From positions 1,178,001-1,242,000 of the forward strand of contig OY970240.1 in NCBI GenBank assembly GCA_963715445.1: a stretch of 64,000 nucleotides of DNA, written 5' to 3'. The position numbers were made by a program, and so were the translations under genes. This DNA comes from JAAYBF01 sp963715445 (GTDB lineage Bacteria > Actinomycetota > Thermoleophilia > Solirubrobacterales > Thermoleophilaceae). Positions 18,019 to 26,533 of the stretch are shown here, in pieces. The notes beneath the pieces were generated by a model. The model made no database searches. It saw only the letters and a list, made by a program, of their open reading frames with translations, and was not told the DNA's origin. Each line of letters opens with the position of its first letter. Positions within the stretch are counted from its first letter, which is position 1.

Positions 18019-19914
18019 CTATCCCTCCGTCAACTGCGAGTCGGCCTCGGGCACAGCGGCCAGAGCGCGCTCCGCCGAGAGCTCCGCGACGGCGCTCGCC
18101 AGCGCCGACGCATCCCCGTTGTAGACGAGCTCCTCGATGCGCGCGAAGGCGCTCTCGACCCACTCGGGATCGAGCCGTGGGCGCTCGGCGGACATGATCT
18201 TCTCGGCGGGTGTCGGCTGCGGACGCTCGCCGGGAGCGAACAGCTCCTCGTGCAGCTTCTCACCGGGCCGCCGGCCCACCACCTCGATCGCGATGTCCAC
18301 GTCCGGCTCCTTGCCCGACAGTCGGATCATGTTGCGCGCGAGGTCGATGATCTTCACCGGCTCGCCCATCTCGAGCACGAAGACCTGGCTGCCCGCGGCG
18401 AGGTCCCCCGAGCGGATGATCAGCTGCACCGCCTCGGGGATCGTCATGAAGTAGCGCGTCATGTCCGGGTCGGTGACCGTCACCGGGCCGCCGGCCGCTA
18501 TCTGCCTGCGGAAGATCGGCACGACGGAGCCAGAGGACCCGAGCACGTTGCCGAAGCGCACGGCCGCGTAGCGAGTGCCCTGGTACCTGTTCCGGGCGGC
18601 CTCTATCGCCCACTCCGCAAGCGCCTTGGACGCGCCCATCACAGTCGCCGGGGTGACCGCCTTGTCGGTCGACACGAGTACGAAGCGATCGGCGCCGGCC
18701 TCGCCCGCCGCGGCGGCGACGATGCGGGTGGCGACCGCGTTGTTGCGCACCGCCTCGACCGGGTTCTCCTCCATCAGCGGCACGTGCTTGTAGGCGGCGG
18801 CGTGGAAGACGGCGGACGGGCGCTCCTCCTGGAAGAGCTCGCCCATGCGGGTGGCGTCCTTGCAGTCCGCCAGCACCGCGACCAGGTTCCCGAAGTGGCG
18901 CTCCTCCTCGAGCTCGCGGCGGATCTCGAAGAGGTTGTTCTCGGCGTGGTCCACCAAGACGAGCCGCTTCGGCTTGACGCGAACGATCTGGCGGCACAGC
19001 TCGGAGCCGATCGATCCGCCCGCGCCCGTGACGAGCACGACCCGGCCGGAGAGATAGGCGCCGACCCTGTCGACCTCCACGCGCACCGGCTCCCGTCCGA
19101 GCACGTCCTCGACCTGCACCTCGCGCACCTGGCGCAGCAGGTTCGGCCCGCGAGAGAGCAGCTCGAACGTCGTCGGGAGCGTGCGCACCGGGATGTTGCG
19201 CTCGCGACAGGCGGTGACCACCTTCTGGCGCAGCATGCCGGGCGCGGAGGGGATCGCTATGACCACCTCGTCGGGCTTGGTGTCGTCGAGCACGCGCGGG
19301 AGGTCGTCGACCCGGCCGTGGACGCGGAAGCCGCCCACGACCATCCCCTGCTTGCGCGGGTCGTCGTCGACGAAGCCGATCACCGCGGTCGAGAGCTCGG
19401 GGTTGCGCCGCAGCTCCATCGCCACCTGCTGGCCGCCGTTGCCGGCGCCCACGATCAGCACCTCGCTCGAGGCGCGCTGGACGAGCGGTCCCCTGAGCGG
19501 GCGCTCCACCAGCATGCGCACCAGAAAGCGGGCGCCTCCGATGAGCGCGAGCGTGAGCAGGAGGTCGAGCGCCACGACGCCGCGCGGCGGATCGACGTCG
19601 CTCGGCGTGAAGATGAAGCTCAGGGCGATCAGCGCGAAGCTCGATACGAGCACCGCCTTGAAGATCGACTCGAAGTCGGCCTGGTCCACGAACCGCCAGA
19701 GCTTCGAGTAGAGCCCGAAGGCGGCGAACAGCGACAGCTTGATCACCACCACGAGGGCGATCGTGTCCACCAGCAGCTCGTCGTAGGGGTTCGGGACGCC
19801 CTGATCGAAGCGCAGCACGTACGCGAGGTAGTAGGCGAGCGCGACCAGGCAGGCGTCGATCGCCACCTGTCCCAGGCGACGAGCTCCGACCGACGATGTG
19901 ACCTTGGTGATCAT
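18019..19914 (-). CDS. membrane nucleotide-sugar 4,6-dehydratase (PglF/CapD/WbpM family)
   Basis: Starting at ATG 19914 the protein has 631 residues, the normal size for this family. It has four N-terminal membrane helices (about 10-130), a CoA-binding-like Rossmann domain with VLIVGAGNGGQQVAMEL, then the NAD-dependent SDR domain with LVTGAGGSIGSEL. In the active site it has VSTDKAVTPATVMGASK, the Ser/Thr-Asp-Lys with Met arrangement of PglF-type C4,C6-dehydratases instead of the Tyr-x-x-x-Lys of soluble FlaA1. It should convert a UDP-N-acetylhexosamine to the 4-keto-6-deoxy sugar. It overlaps the DUF354 gene by ATGA. A longer upstream frame that runs through that gene is an artefact. Confidence 0.9.
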   Translation of the reverse strand: MITKVTSSVGARRLGQVAIDACLVALAYYLAYVLRFDQGVPNPYDELLVDTIALVVVIKLSLFAAFGLYSKLWRFVDQADFESIFKAVLVSSFALIALSFIFTPSDVDPPRGVVALDLLLTLALIGGARFLVRMLVERPLRGPLVQRASSEVLIVGAGNGGQQVAMELRRNPELSTAVIGFVDDDPRKQGMVVGGFRVHGRVDDLPRVLDDTKPDEVVIAIPSAPGMLRQKVVTACRERNIPVRTLPTTFELLSRGPNLLRQVREVQVEDVLGREPVRVEVDRVGAYLSGRVVLVTGAGGSIGSELCRQIVRVKPKRLVLVDHAENNLFEIRRELEEERHFGNLVAVLADCKDATRMGELFQEERPSAVFHAAAYKHVPLMEENPVEAVRNNAVATRIVAAAAGEAGADRFVLVSTDKAVTPATVMGASKALAEWAIEAARNRYQGTRYAAVRFGNVLGSSGSVVPIFRRQIAAGGPVTVTDPDMTRYFMTIPEAVQLIIRSGDLAAGSQVFVLEMGEPVKIIDLARNMIRLSGKEPDVDIAIEVVGRRPGEKLHEELFAPGERPQPTPAEKIMSAERPRLDPEWVESAFARIEELVYNGDASALASAVAELSAERALAAVPEADSQLTEG

Positions 19915-20912
19915 TCGTGTTGAGTTGCCGAGAGCAGCATCTGGACGAGATCGCGAGGATCGCGGCGAACACGGCTCTGATGGGCTTCTGAGCGCTTCTC
20001 CACCTGTACCTGCTCGGGATTCTCGAGTCTCCCCATCCGCCCCTCGCGGAGCAGCCCCTCGTCGACGGCGCCGGGACGGCCTTCGAAAGTGGTGAAGACC
20101 GGTGTTCCCAACGCCACCGCTTCGCGGTTCATGGTACCGCCGCCGGAGACCACCAGGTCGGCTTGGGCGATCAGGCTCTGAGCGTCGATCGCGCGCGCCG
20201 GGACGATCACTCCGCCGATCGCCGCGATCTCCTCGCGCTGGCGCGGCGTGCGCGGCAGCGCCACCGTCTGCGCCTGGTCGCGCAGGCGCTCGAGCACGCG
20301 CGGGAAGAGCGGGCTCTCGTGGCGGTGGTAGAGCGAGGCGTCGGGCGGCGTGCGGACCACGGCGATCGGGGATCCCGGATCGAGCCCGAGCTCGCCGAGG
20401 ACGGCCGTGTCCGGCTCGAAGTCCGCCAGGTAGTACTCCTCCTTCAGGCCCGGATAGCGGCGCAGCTTGCCGCGCGCGCCGTAGCGGTCGAGACGCTCCG
20501 GCGGAATCGCGTCGGGCACCACGACCACCCGCGCCAGCCGGCAGTTGACGTTGTGCTGCACGGTGGCCCACTCGTAGTCGAACGCGGTCGCCGAAGGTAT
20601 CCGCAGCAGCTTGGCGGCCACCATCACGTCGTTCGAGGCGTGGCCCAGCGCCACGTCGAAGCGCCGCCCGCGGGCCCAGCGCGTCAGCGCCAGGCTGCGG
20701 CCGGCGAGGCCGAGCGCCTTCCTGGCGAGCTGCTCGCCGGCATGGCTGCCGATCGGGGTGTGATCGATGCCGAGCCGATCGCACAGCTCGAGCGTCTGCG
20801 CGAAGTCACGGGCGGTGACCTCCACCTCGTGCCCGTCCGCCCGCATCGCCTCGATCAGAGGGCGCATCACCAGCACGTGCGGGCTGTTGGTCAGGTCGAC
20901 CCAGACGCGCAT
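19911..20912 (-). CDS. DUF354 protein, glycosyltransferase-like
   Basis: From ATG 20912 the protein has 333 residues, beginning MRVWVDLTNSPHVLVMRPL, the typical DUF354 start. The fold is expected to resemble the GT-B/UDP-GlcNAc 2-epimerase type. FDVALGHASNDVMVA and QADLVVSGGGTMNREAVALG stand where nucleotide-sugar binding occurs in MurG-like enzymes. No activity has been firmly assigned to the family. It sits between the DegT aminotransferase and the dehydratase in the same operon, which supports a role in building the glycan. Confidence 0.82.
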   Translation of the reverse strand: MRVWVDLTNSPHVLVMRPLIEAMRADGHEVEVTARDFAQTLELCDRLGIDHTPIGSHAGEQLARKALGLAGRSLALTRWARGRRFDVALGHASNDVMVAAKLLRIPSATAFDYEWATVQHNVNCRLARVVVVPDAIPPERLDRYGARGKLRRYPGLKEEYYLADFEPDTAVLGELGLDPGSPIAVVRTPPDASLYHRHESPLFPRVLERLRDQAQTVALPRTPRQREEIAAIGGVIVPARAIDAQSLIAQADLVVSGGGTMNREAVALGTPVFTTFEGRPGAVDEGLLREGRMGRLENPEQVQVEKRSEAHQSRVRRDPRDLVQMLLSATQHE

Positions 20913-20934
20913 CGTCAACCCACCCGGCGAGCGC

Positions 20935-22020
20935 TCAAGCCGTCGCGGCAGCAACCGCGTCGACCGTCTCGCGCACCTGATCCTCGGTCAGCTCGGGGCC
21001 CATCGGCAGCGCGAGGTGGGTTCTGGCGACCTCCTCGGTGCCCGGAAGCTCGAGGCCCGGCGGCGCATAGCCGGCCGTCGCCGGCTGACGGTGTATCGGC
21101 GTCCGGTAGTAGCCCCGCGCGCCGACACCGCGCTCGCCGAGCGCCGAGGCGAGCTCGTCGGCCCGCTCGCTGCGCACCACGTACAGGTGGTGCACGTGCT
21201 CGGCCCCCCGGACCGCCACCGGCAGGCTCACGTGGTCGCCCAGGCCGTGCCGCTCGTAGCCGGCGGCCGCCGTGCGGCGGGCGGCGTTCCAGCCGTCGAG
21301 CTCGGGCAGGAGGATGCGCAGCGCGGCCGCCTGCAGCTCGTCGAGGCGCGAGTTGTAGCCCACGTCCACGAAGGTCTTCTTGTCGTTCGAGCCGTGGAAG
21401 CGCAGCCGCCGAGCCGCCTGCGCCACCCCGTCGTCGTCCGTGGTGATCGCCCCGCCGTCGCCCAGGCAGGGCAGGTTCTTGGAGGGGAAGAAGGAGAAGG
21501 TCGCCGCGCTGCCGAGCGCCCCCGCGCGGACACCGTCGAGCAGCGCTCCCGTCGCCTGCGCCGCATCCTCCAGAACCGGCAGGCCGAGCTCGCGCAGCTC
21601 GGCCATCGGCGCGACGTTGCCGAACAGGTGGACCGCGACGATCGCCTTCGTCCGCGGGGTGATCGCCGCCTTGACCGTCTCGGCGGTGACGCACATCGTC
21701 TCGGGGTCGATGTCGCAGTAGACCGGTGTCGCACCCGCCGAGATCGTCGCCTCGACGGTCGCGTAGAAGGTGAACGAAGGGCAGATCACCTCATCGCCGG
21801 GGCCGACGCCGAGCGCGCGCAGCGCGATCGTGATCGCATCGGTGCCGTTCGCGACCCCGATGCAGTGGGCGACGCCCAGGTAGCGGGCGAACTCCTCCTC
21901 GAACGCCTCGACCTCCGGGCCGAGGATGTAGCGCCCGCCCGCGATCACCTCGCCGATCCGCTCCTGGAGGCGCGGCAGGTACGGCTCGAGGCTGGTTGCG
22001 AAGAGAGGTACCGGGCTCAT
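20935..22020 (-). CDS. DegT/DnrJ/EryC1/StrS-family aminotransferase
   Basis: A 361-residue PLP enzyme with VANGTDAITIALRAL (phosphate-binding), PSFTFYATVEA, VLEDAAQATG (Asp 152, cofactor) and FFPSKNLPCLGDGG, with the PLP lysine at 181. The family transaminates keto-sugar nucleotides, usually with glutamate as donor. With the downstream PglF-type dehydratase it would give a UDP-4-amino-4,6-dideoxy sugar. The three genes 22020 to 18019 run in one direction, with 22 bases and then an ATGA overlap between them. Confidence 0.92.
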   Translation of the reverse strand: MSPVPLFATSLEPYLPRLQERIGEVIAGGRYILGPEVEAFEEEFARYLGVAHCIGVANGTDAITIALRALGVGPGDEVICPSFTFYATVEATISAGATPVYCDIDPETMCVTAETVKAAITPRTKAIVAVHLFGNVAPMAELRELGLPVLEDAAQATGALLDGVRAGALGSAATFSFFPSKNLPCLGDGGAITTDDDGVAQAARRLRFHGSNDKKTFVDVGYNSRLDELQAAALRILLPELDGWNAARRTAAAGYERHGLGDHVSLPVAVRGAEHVHHLYVVRSERADELASALGERGVGARGYYRTPIHRQPATAGYAPPGLELPGTEEVARTHLALPMGPELTEDQVRETVDAVAAATA

Positions 22021-22081
22021 CGGGAGTCTTCCCCAGGGCGCGACGACGGGTCTGGGCCTCCGCTACCCTACCCGCCTCGAC

Positions 22082-22738
22082 ATGCTCTTCCTCGCCTCGA
22101 TCACCGACCCGATCGTCGAGGTGGCCACCGATGTCGTCGCGGAACTGGGGCTTGCGGGCATCTTCGTCCTGATGGTGCTCGAATCGGCCTGCATACCCGT
22201 GCCGAGCGAGGCCACCATGCTGTTCGCCGGCTTCAACGTCTCCGCCGGGGAGTACTCGCTGTTCGCCGCGGTCGCCGTCGGCTCGGTAGCCAACCTCGTC
22301 GGCTCGTGGATCGCCTACGCGGTCGGCTACTACGGCCGGGTCGACATCCTCGAGAAGCACGGCAAGAAGCTGCACATCAAGAAGAGCCACCTCGAGTGGG
22401 CCGACCGCTGGTTCGAGCGCCACGGCGACGCCACGATCTTCTTCACCCGGATGCTGCCGATCATCCGCACGTTCATCTCGCTGCCCGCCGGAGTGGCGCG
22501 CATGCCCTTCTGGCGCTTCAGCCTGCTCACGCTCGCCGGATGCATCCCGTGGGTGCTGATGCTCACCTGGATCGGCAAGGCCGCCGGGGACAACTGGGAG
22601 CAGTGGAAGGACTCGCTGCACTACTTCGACTACTTCGTCGCCGTCTGCATCGTCGCCGGGATCGTCTACCTCATCGTGCGCCGTCGGCGCCCGCCGTCCT
22701 CATCGGCCGAGACCGCCGCCGCGACCGACACGCCCTAG
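22082..22738 (+). CDS. DedA/VTT-family membrane protein
   Basis: A 218-residue protein of the DedA (SNARE-associated/VTT) family. The key features are the acidic residue and Pro-rich motif in LESACIPVPSEATMLF (about 37-52) and FTRMLPIIRTFISLPAGVARM (about 120-140), containing the conserved basic residue and Gly. Four to five hydrophobic segments are present. DedA proteins are linked to recycling of undecaprenyl phosphate and other lipids across the membrane, which fits a neighbourhood full of lipid-linked glycan steps. A TACCCT -10-like element lies at 22064. Confidence 0.9.
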   Translation: MLFLASITDPIVEVATDVVAELGLAGIFVLMVLESACIPVPSEATMLFAGFNVSAGEYSLFAAVAVGSVANLVGSWIAYAVGYYGRVDILEKHGKKLHIKKSHLEWADRWFERHGDATIFFTRMLPIIRTFISLPAGVARMPFWRFSLLTLAGCIPWVLMLTWIGKAAGDNWEQWKDSLHYFDYFVAVCIVAGIVYLIVRRRRPPSSSAETAAATDTP

Positions 22739-22797
22739 GGGCCCGCTCAGGGAGTAGCGCTCCCCGTCGATCGCTCCTAGGCTGGAGGTCCGCCCCC

Positions 22798-22815
22798 ATG
22801 AACTTCATGCTGTGA
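22798..22815 (+). promoter_or_regulatory. five-codon leader ORF coupled to the downstream GTG start
   Basis: ATG AAC TTC ATG CTG TGA follows a GGAGG at 22784-22788 with nine bases of spacing. Its stop codon overlaps the GTG of the phosphatase gene (GTGA at 22812-22815). This would let ribosomes that load on the good SD reinitiate at the downstream GTG, which has no well-spaced SD of its own. It is alternatively possible that the ATG is simply fortuitous. Confidence 0.35.
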
Positions 22816-24566
22816 ACACCGCAGCCACGGCTGCACACGAAATCCGTGCGCCGGGCAACCCTCTCGAGCTCGTGCTCGAGCACCTCCGCCGCGTCGTGAG
22901 GGCGGACGTGGCAGTGCTGCTCTCGGTCGACGTCGAGCGGGCCTCGATCGAGCCTACGGCCACGTGGTTCTCCTCACCGGCGCTGCGGAGGGCCATCGAG
23001 CCCGCGTTGCGGCGTCCCTACAGCCACGAGCAGCCCGGCCTGGTGGAGATCGTCCTGGAGCGCGGCCGCCCGCTTTCCCTCCCCCGCCTCGAGGACTGGG
23101 AGGCCGCCCAGCACGTTCGCACGGGCCTCGAGCGCAATTCCGACGCGGAGACCTCCGCCGGCTCCTGGGAGGTCGTCCGGCACGCCTCCGTGATCGCGTG
23201 TCCCGTGCGCACGGCGCTCGGGCGCACCCTCGGAGCGCTCGTCGTCGCCTCCATGGACCCGGACCGGCCGCTGCGCCGCCGCGACATGGACATCATCGTC
23301 GTGCTGGCGGATCTCGCGGCGCTCGCGCACGAGCGCTCCGAGCTGATGGCGGTGGAGGCCGCGCGCGGGCGCGAGGAGCTCCTGCTCAAGAGGGCCACCG
23401 AGAGCACCTCGAGCACGCTCGAGCTCTCCGAGGTGGTCGAGCGCATCGTCGATCACGGCCTGCTGATCTCGGGCTCGGACCATGCTCGCCTGACACGGCT
23501 CGCGAAGGGGTCGGAGCGGCTGCTGGTGGCCGCGGAGGCGGGAGGCCGCGTGCCCGTGGACGAGGAGCCGCCGATCTCGCAGGACGGGCACGAGCATGCC
23601 GAAGTGGCCTACGTCGCGGGGATCGTCGAGGTGGCGCGCACCCGATCCGCCAAGGTCGTCGACGGCGAGAACCCGTCGCTGCACGTCCCGCTCGCGCTCG
23701 GGCCGCGCCTCTTCGGAGTGCTGTCGCTGACGCGTCGCGGCGGCGGCTTCGACCGGGACGACATCGCGCTGGTCGCGAAGCTCGCCCACAGCTCGGCCGC
23801 CTCGATGGCGAACGCGCTCGACTTCCAGCACGAGCGCAAGGTCGCGGACGCCCTCACCCAGGGCTTCGTGCCGGAGTCCCTCTCGGAGGTGCCTGGCTGG
23901 GAGGTCGGCCTGCTCTACGAGCCGGCCCAGAATCAGCCCACCGGCGGCGACGTGTACGGCGCCTGGACCCTCCCGAACGGGGAGGTCGCCCTGCTGGTCG
24001 GCGACGTGGCGGGCAAGGGCCTCGAGACGGCCGCCATGAGCGCCATGGCGCGATTCTTCATCGAGGCCCGGAGCCTCGGCTGCGACAACCCCGCGGAGGT
24101 CCTGGCCCAGGCCAACACGCTGCTCCGGACCCGCCTGCCGAACGAGATGTTCGTCACCGCCTTCCTCGGCTTCCTGGGCCGCAAGGGCGTGCGGTACGCG
24201 AACGCCGGGCATCTGGCGCCGCTGGTGCTGCGCGCCGAGGGTGAGATCTCCGAGGCCGGGGGCGGCGAGCTGCCGCTCGGGATCGAGGAGCGCCCGCGCT
24301 ATGAGCAGCGGGAGCTGAAGCTCGACCGCGGCGACATCCTGTTCGCCTTCACCGACGGCATCATCGAGGCACGCCGCGAAGGCGAGCTGCTGGGCGATGA
24401 ACGGCTGCGCGCGATCCTTCAGCGCAAGGCGGCCGAGGCGCGGGACCCGCAGGATCTGGCGCGCATGGTTCACGCCGAGGTCAGGGAGTGGGCCAGCGGC
24501 CTGAGCGACGACGCCGCGATCGTCGCCCTGCGGCGGCGGGGGCTGTCGGTCGTCAGCGGTCCGTAG
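22812..24566 (+). CDS. GAF-domain SpoIIE-type PP2C serine phosphatase
   Basis: A 584-residue soluble protein. Two GAF-like sensor domains (about 15-175 and 195-350) are followed by a PP2C/SpoIIE catalytic domain (about 375-580). The catalytic part has PTGGDVYGAW, LLVGDVAGKGLETA, YANAGHLAPLVLR, FAFTDGIIEA and SDDAAIVALRR, supplying the metal-binding Asp residues. Enzymes of this type dephosphorylate anti-anti-sigma factors (Rsb/SpoIIAA-like) in response to a signal bound by GAF. No partner anti-sigma gene is nearby. The start is the GTG overlapped by a five-codon leader. Confidence 0.9.
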   Translation: MNTAATAAHEIRAPGNPLELVLEHLRRVVRADVAVLLSVDVERASIEPTATWFSSPALRRAIEPALRRPYSHEQPGLVEIVLERGRPLSLPRLEDWEAAQHVRTGLERNSDAETSAGSWEVVRHASVIACPVRTALGRTLGALVVASMDPDRPLRRRDMDIIVVLADLAALAHERSELMAVEAARGREELLLKRATESTSSTLELSEVVERIVDHGLLISGSDHARLTRLAKGSERLLVAAEAGGRVPVDEEPPISQDGHEHAEVAYVAGIVEVARTRSAKVVDGENPSLHVPLALGPRLFGVLSLTRRGGGFDRDDIALVAKLAHSSAASMANALDFQHERKVADALTQGFVPESLSEVPGWEVGLLYEPAQNQPTGGDVYGAWTLPNGEVALLVGDVAGKGLETAAMSAMARFFIEARSLGCDNPAEVLAQANTLLRTRLPNEMFVTAFLGFLGRKGVRYANAGHLAPLVLRAEGEISEAGGGELPLGIEERPRYEQRELKLDRGDILFAFTDGIIEARREGELLGDERLRAILQRKAAEARDPQDLARMVHAEVREWASGLSDDAAIVALRRRGLSVVSGP

Positions 24567-24569
24567 GCT
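24564..24569 (+). promoter_or_regulatory. -10 element TAGGCT before purM
   Basis: TAGGCT overlaps the TAG stop of the preceding gene and ends seven bases before the ATG of purM. No SD precedes that ATG, so a leaderless transcript is likely. Confidence 0.45.
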
Positions 24570-24576
24570 CCGCGGC

Positions 24577-25647
24577 ATGCAAGAGCCTCCCGCCTACGCC
24601 CGCGCCGGCGTCGACACCGGCAGCGCCGGTCGCGGCGTGGCCGCCCTCGTCGACGTCTTGAAGACGATCGACACCGGCAGGGAGCGGCGCGCGCTGCTCG
24701 GCTCGGGCCACTACGCGAACGTGATGCGTCTCGCCGGGAACAGCGGGCTCGCGCTCTCCACCGACGGCGTGGGCACCAAGCTGATCGTCGCCGAGCAGCT
24801 CGACCGCTTCGAGACGGTCGGCATCGACTGCATCGCGATGAACGTGAACGACGTCATCTGCGTCGGCGCCGACCCGATCGCGGTGCTCGACTACATCGCG
24901 GTGGAAGAGGCCGACGAGGCGCTGCTGGCAGCGATCGGAAAGGGCCTCAAGGCCGGCGCCGAGGATGCCGCGGTGGAGATACCGGGCGGGGAGCTGGCGG
25001 TCGTACCCGAGCTGATCAAGGGCCACCCCTCCCCCCGCGGGATCGACCTCGTGGGGATGTGCATCGGGCTCGTGGACATCGACGGGATCGTCACCGGCGA
25101 GTCCATCTCTCCCGGCGACGCGGTGATCGGGATCCCCTCGAGCGGCATCCACTCCAACGGCTACACCCTCGCCCGCTCCGCGCTGACCGATCTGGGCGAG
25201 GCGCCGCCCGAGCTCGGCGGGTCGACGGTCGGCGACGCCCTGCTGGAGCCCACGGTGATCTATGTGCGCGCCGTGCGTGACCTGCTCGCCTCCGCAGTCG
25301 ACGTCCGCGGCCTCGCCCACATCACCGGCGACGGGCTGCTCAACCTGCTGCGGCTGCACGCCCAGGTCGGCTACCGCATCGACGAGCCGCTGCCGGTGCC
25401 GCCGATCCTCGAGCTCGTCTCGGCGCGCTCCGCCGCCGCGGCGGCGGAGATGTACGAGGTCTTCAACATGGGCTGCGGCTTCACCTGCGTCGTGCCGGCG
25501 AGCCAGGCCGACGAGGCGGTGGAGGTGCTCGCCGCACGCCATCCCGGCACCCGCGTGATCGGCACGGCGACCGATCGCACCGGTGTCGTCGAGCTGCCGT
25601 TCGTCGGGCTCGAAGGTCGCGCCGGCACAGGCTTCGCCCAGCTCTAG
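24577..25647 (+). CDS. purM: phosphoribosylformylglycinamidine cyclo-ligase (AIR synthetase)
   Basis: A 356-residue PurM, normal length. It makes aminoimidazole ribonucleotide from FGAM with ATP, step five of purine synthesis. Visible are YARAGVDTGSAGRGV at the N-terminus, LALSTDGVGTKLIVAEQ (nucleotide binding), IDCIAMNVNDVICVGADP, IGIPSSGIHSNGYTLAR, HITGDGLLNLLRL and MYEVFNMGCGFTCVV. No other purine gene lies next to it in this window. The gene is convergent with the DsbA-like gene and the two ends overlap by four bases. Confidence 0.96.
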   Translation: MQEPPAYARAGVDTGSAGRGVAALVDVLKTIDTGRERRALLGSGHYANVMRLAGNSGLALSTDGVGTKLIVAEQLDRFETVGIDCIAMNVNDVICVGADPIAVLDYIAVEEADEALLAAIGKGLKAGAEDAAVEIPGGELAVVPELIKGHPSPRGIDLVGMCIGLVDIDGIVTGESISPGDAVIGIPSSGIHSNGYTLARSALTDLGEAPPELGGSTVGDALLEPTVIYVRAVRDLLASAVDVRGLAHITGDGLLNLLRLHAQVGYRIDEPLPVPPILELVSARSAAAAAEMYEVFNMGCGFTCVVPASQADEAVEVLAARHPGTRVIGTATDRTGVVELPFVGLEGRAGTGFAQL

Positions 25648-26510
25648 ACGGCCTCCCACAGCCTGCCGGCCAGCACCGCCTCGGGCCGTGCCCGCAGGTC
25701 CAGCGCCAGCTGCGCGAGCTCGGCCTCGACCTCCGACGCCGGAAGGTCGCAGACGGCCACCAGCTCGGGGACGGCCATCCAGCCGAAGCGGCGCAGCGCG
25801 GCGAGCACGTCAGGCCGCGGGTCGCCGATCGGCCGCGCCCCGGCGGCCAGCGCGGCATCGCGCACGAAGTCCAGCGGGCGAATGCCGCAGGTCCAGTGGT
25901 CCTCTCCGTCGGCCCCGGTGAACCGCAGCGTGGGGAACGGGACGCGCTCCTCCCCAATCGCCTCCGAGCAGCGGACCTTGTCGGCCCGGCGAACCACATC
26001 CGGAACCTCGCGCGACTCGTCGAGGTCGGCTTGGAACGCCTCGGCGATCACCTGCGAGCCGAGGTCGGAGCGAAAGCGCTCCACGTCCAGCCCGGCTCTG
26101 CGCGCCTCCTCGACCAGCGCCTCGGTGGTGTCGAGCCTGCGCCGGCGACAGAAGATCCCCTCGCGCAGCGCGCGCAGGTAGCCGTAAGCGGCGTCGCGGC
26201 CCTGCTCCTTCGCGGCCTCGACCGCCATGCACGCCGGATAGGTCGATCCGAGCGGGTCCTCGGCCCAGGCGAGCGGGTCCGTGGGCATCCCCGACTCGTC
26301 GGTCGCCTCGAGCCAATGCTGGACCATCCCGGCCTCACCGCCACCCGAGCCCCAGCCTGCGTCAGCTCCGTACTCGCGGGCCAGGCCTCCCATCACGAAG
26401 GTCCATTCGAGGTCCTCGCCGAACTCAACCATCAGGCCCCGGACCACGGGCTCGAACGCCCACGACCAGACGCAGGCAGGATCCGTTATGAGCCTGACTC
26501 CAACAGCCAT
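25644..26510 (-). CDS. DsbA-fold protein (SpxH/FrnE-like) without a CxxC motif
   Basis: About 288 residues from ATG 26510; a GTG at 26522 is an alternative. The start VRLITDPACVWSWAFEPVV matches the first strand and active-site helix of DsbA-like proteins such as SpxH/YjbH, but only the first Cys is kept (CVWS in place of CxxC). The rest includes the helical insertion and FPTLRFTG near residue 215, the cis-Pro strand region of the thioredoxin fold. YjbH-type relatives are adaptors for proteolysis rather than oxidoreductases, so loss of the second Cys need not abolish function. The gene diverges from the kinase gene with a gap of about 20 bases. Confidence 0.7.
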   Translation of the reverse strand: MAVGVRLITDPACVWSWAFEPVVRGLMVEFGEDLEWTFVMGGLAREYGADAGWGSGGGEAGMVQHWLEATDESGMPTDPLAWAEDPLGSTYPACMAVEAAKEQGRDAAYGYLRALREGIFCRRRRLDTTEALVEEARRAGLDVERFRSDLGSQVIAEAFQADLDESREVPDVVRRADKVRCSEAIGEERVPFPTLRFTGADGEDHWTCGIRPLDFVRDAALAAGARPIGDPRPDVLAALRRFGWMAVPELVAVCDLPASEVEAELAQLALDLRARPEAVLAGRLWEAV

Positions 26511-26533
26511 CTGAAGGCCCACAATACGTACCA

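Noticed and set aside
18250..19923. 557-codon plus-strand frame opposite the dehydratase gene
   Set aside because: Shadow frame; the composition is His/Asp/Arg-rich and no motifs are present, while the minus strand holds a complete PglF-type enzyme.
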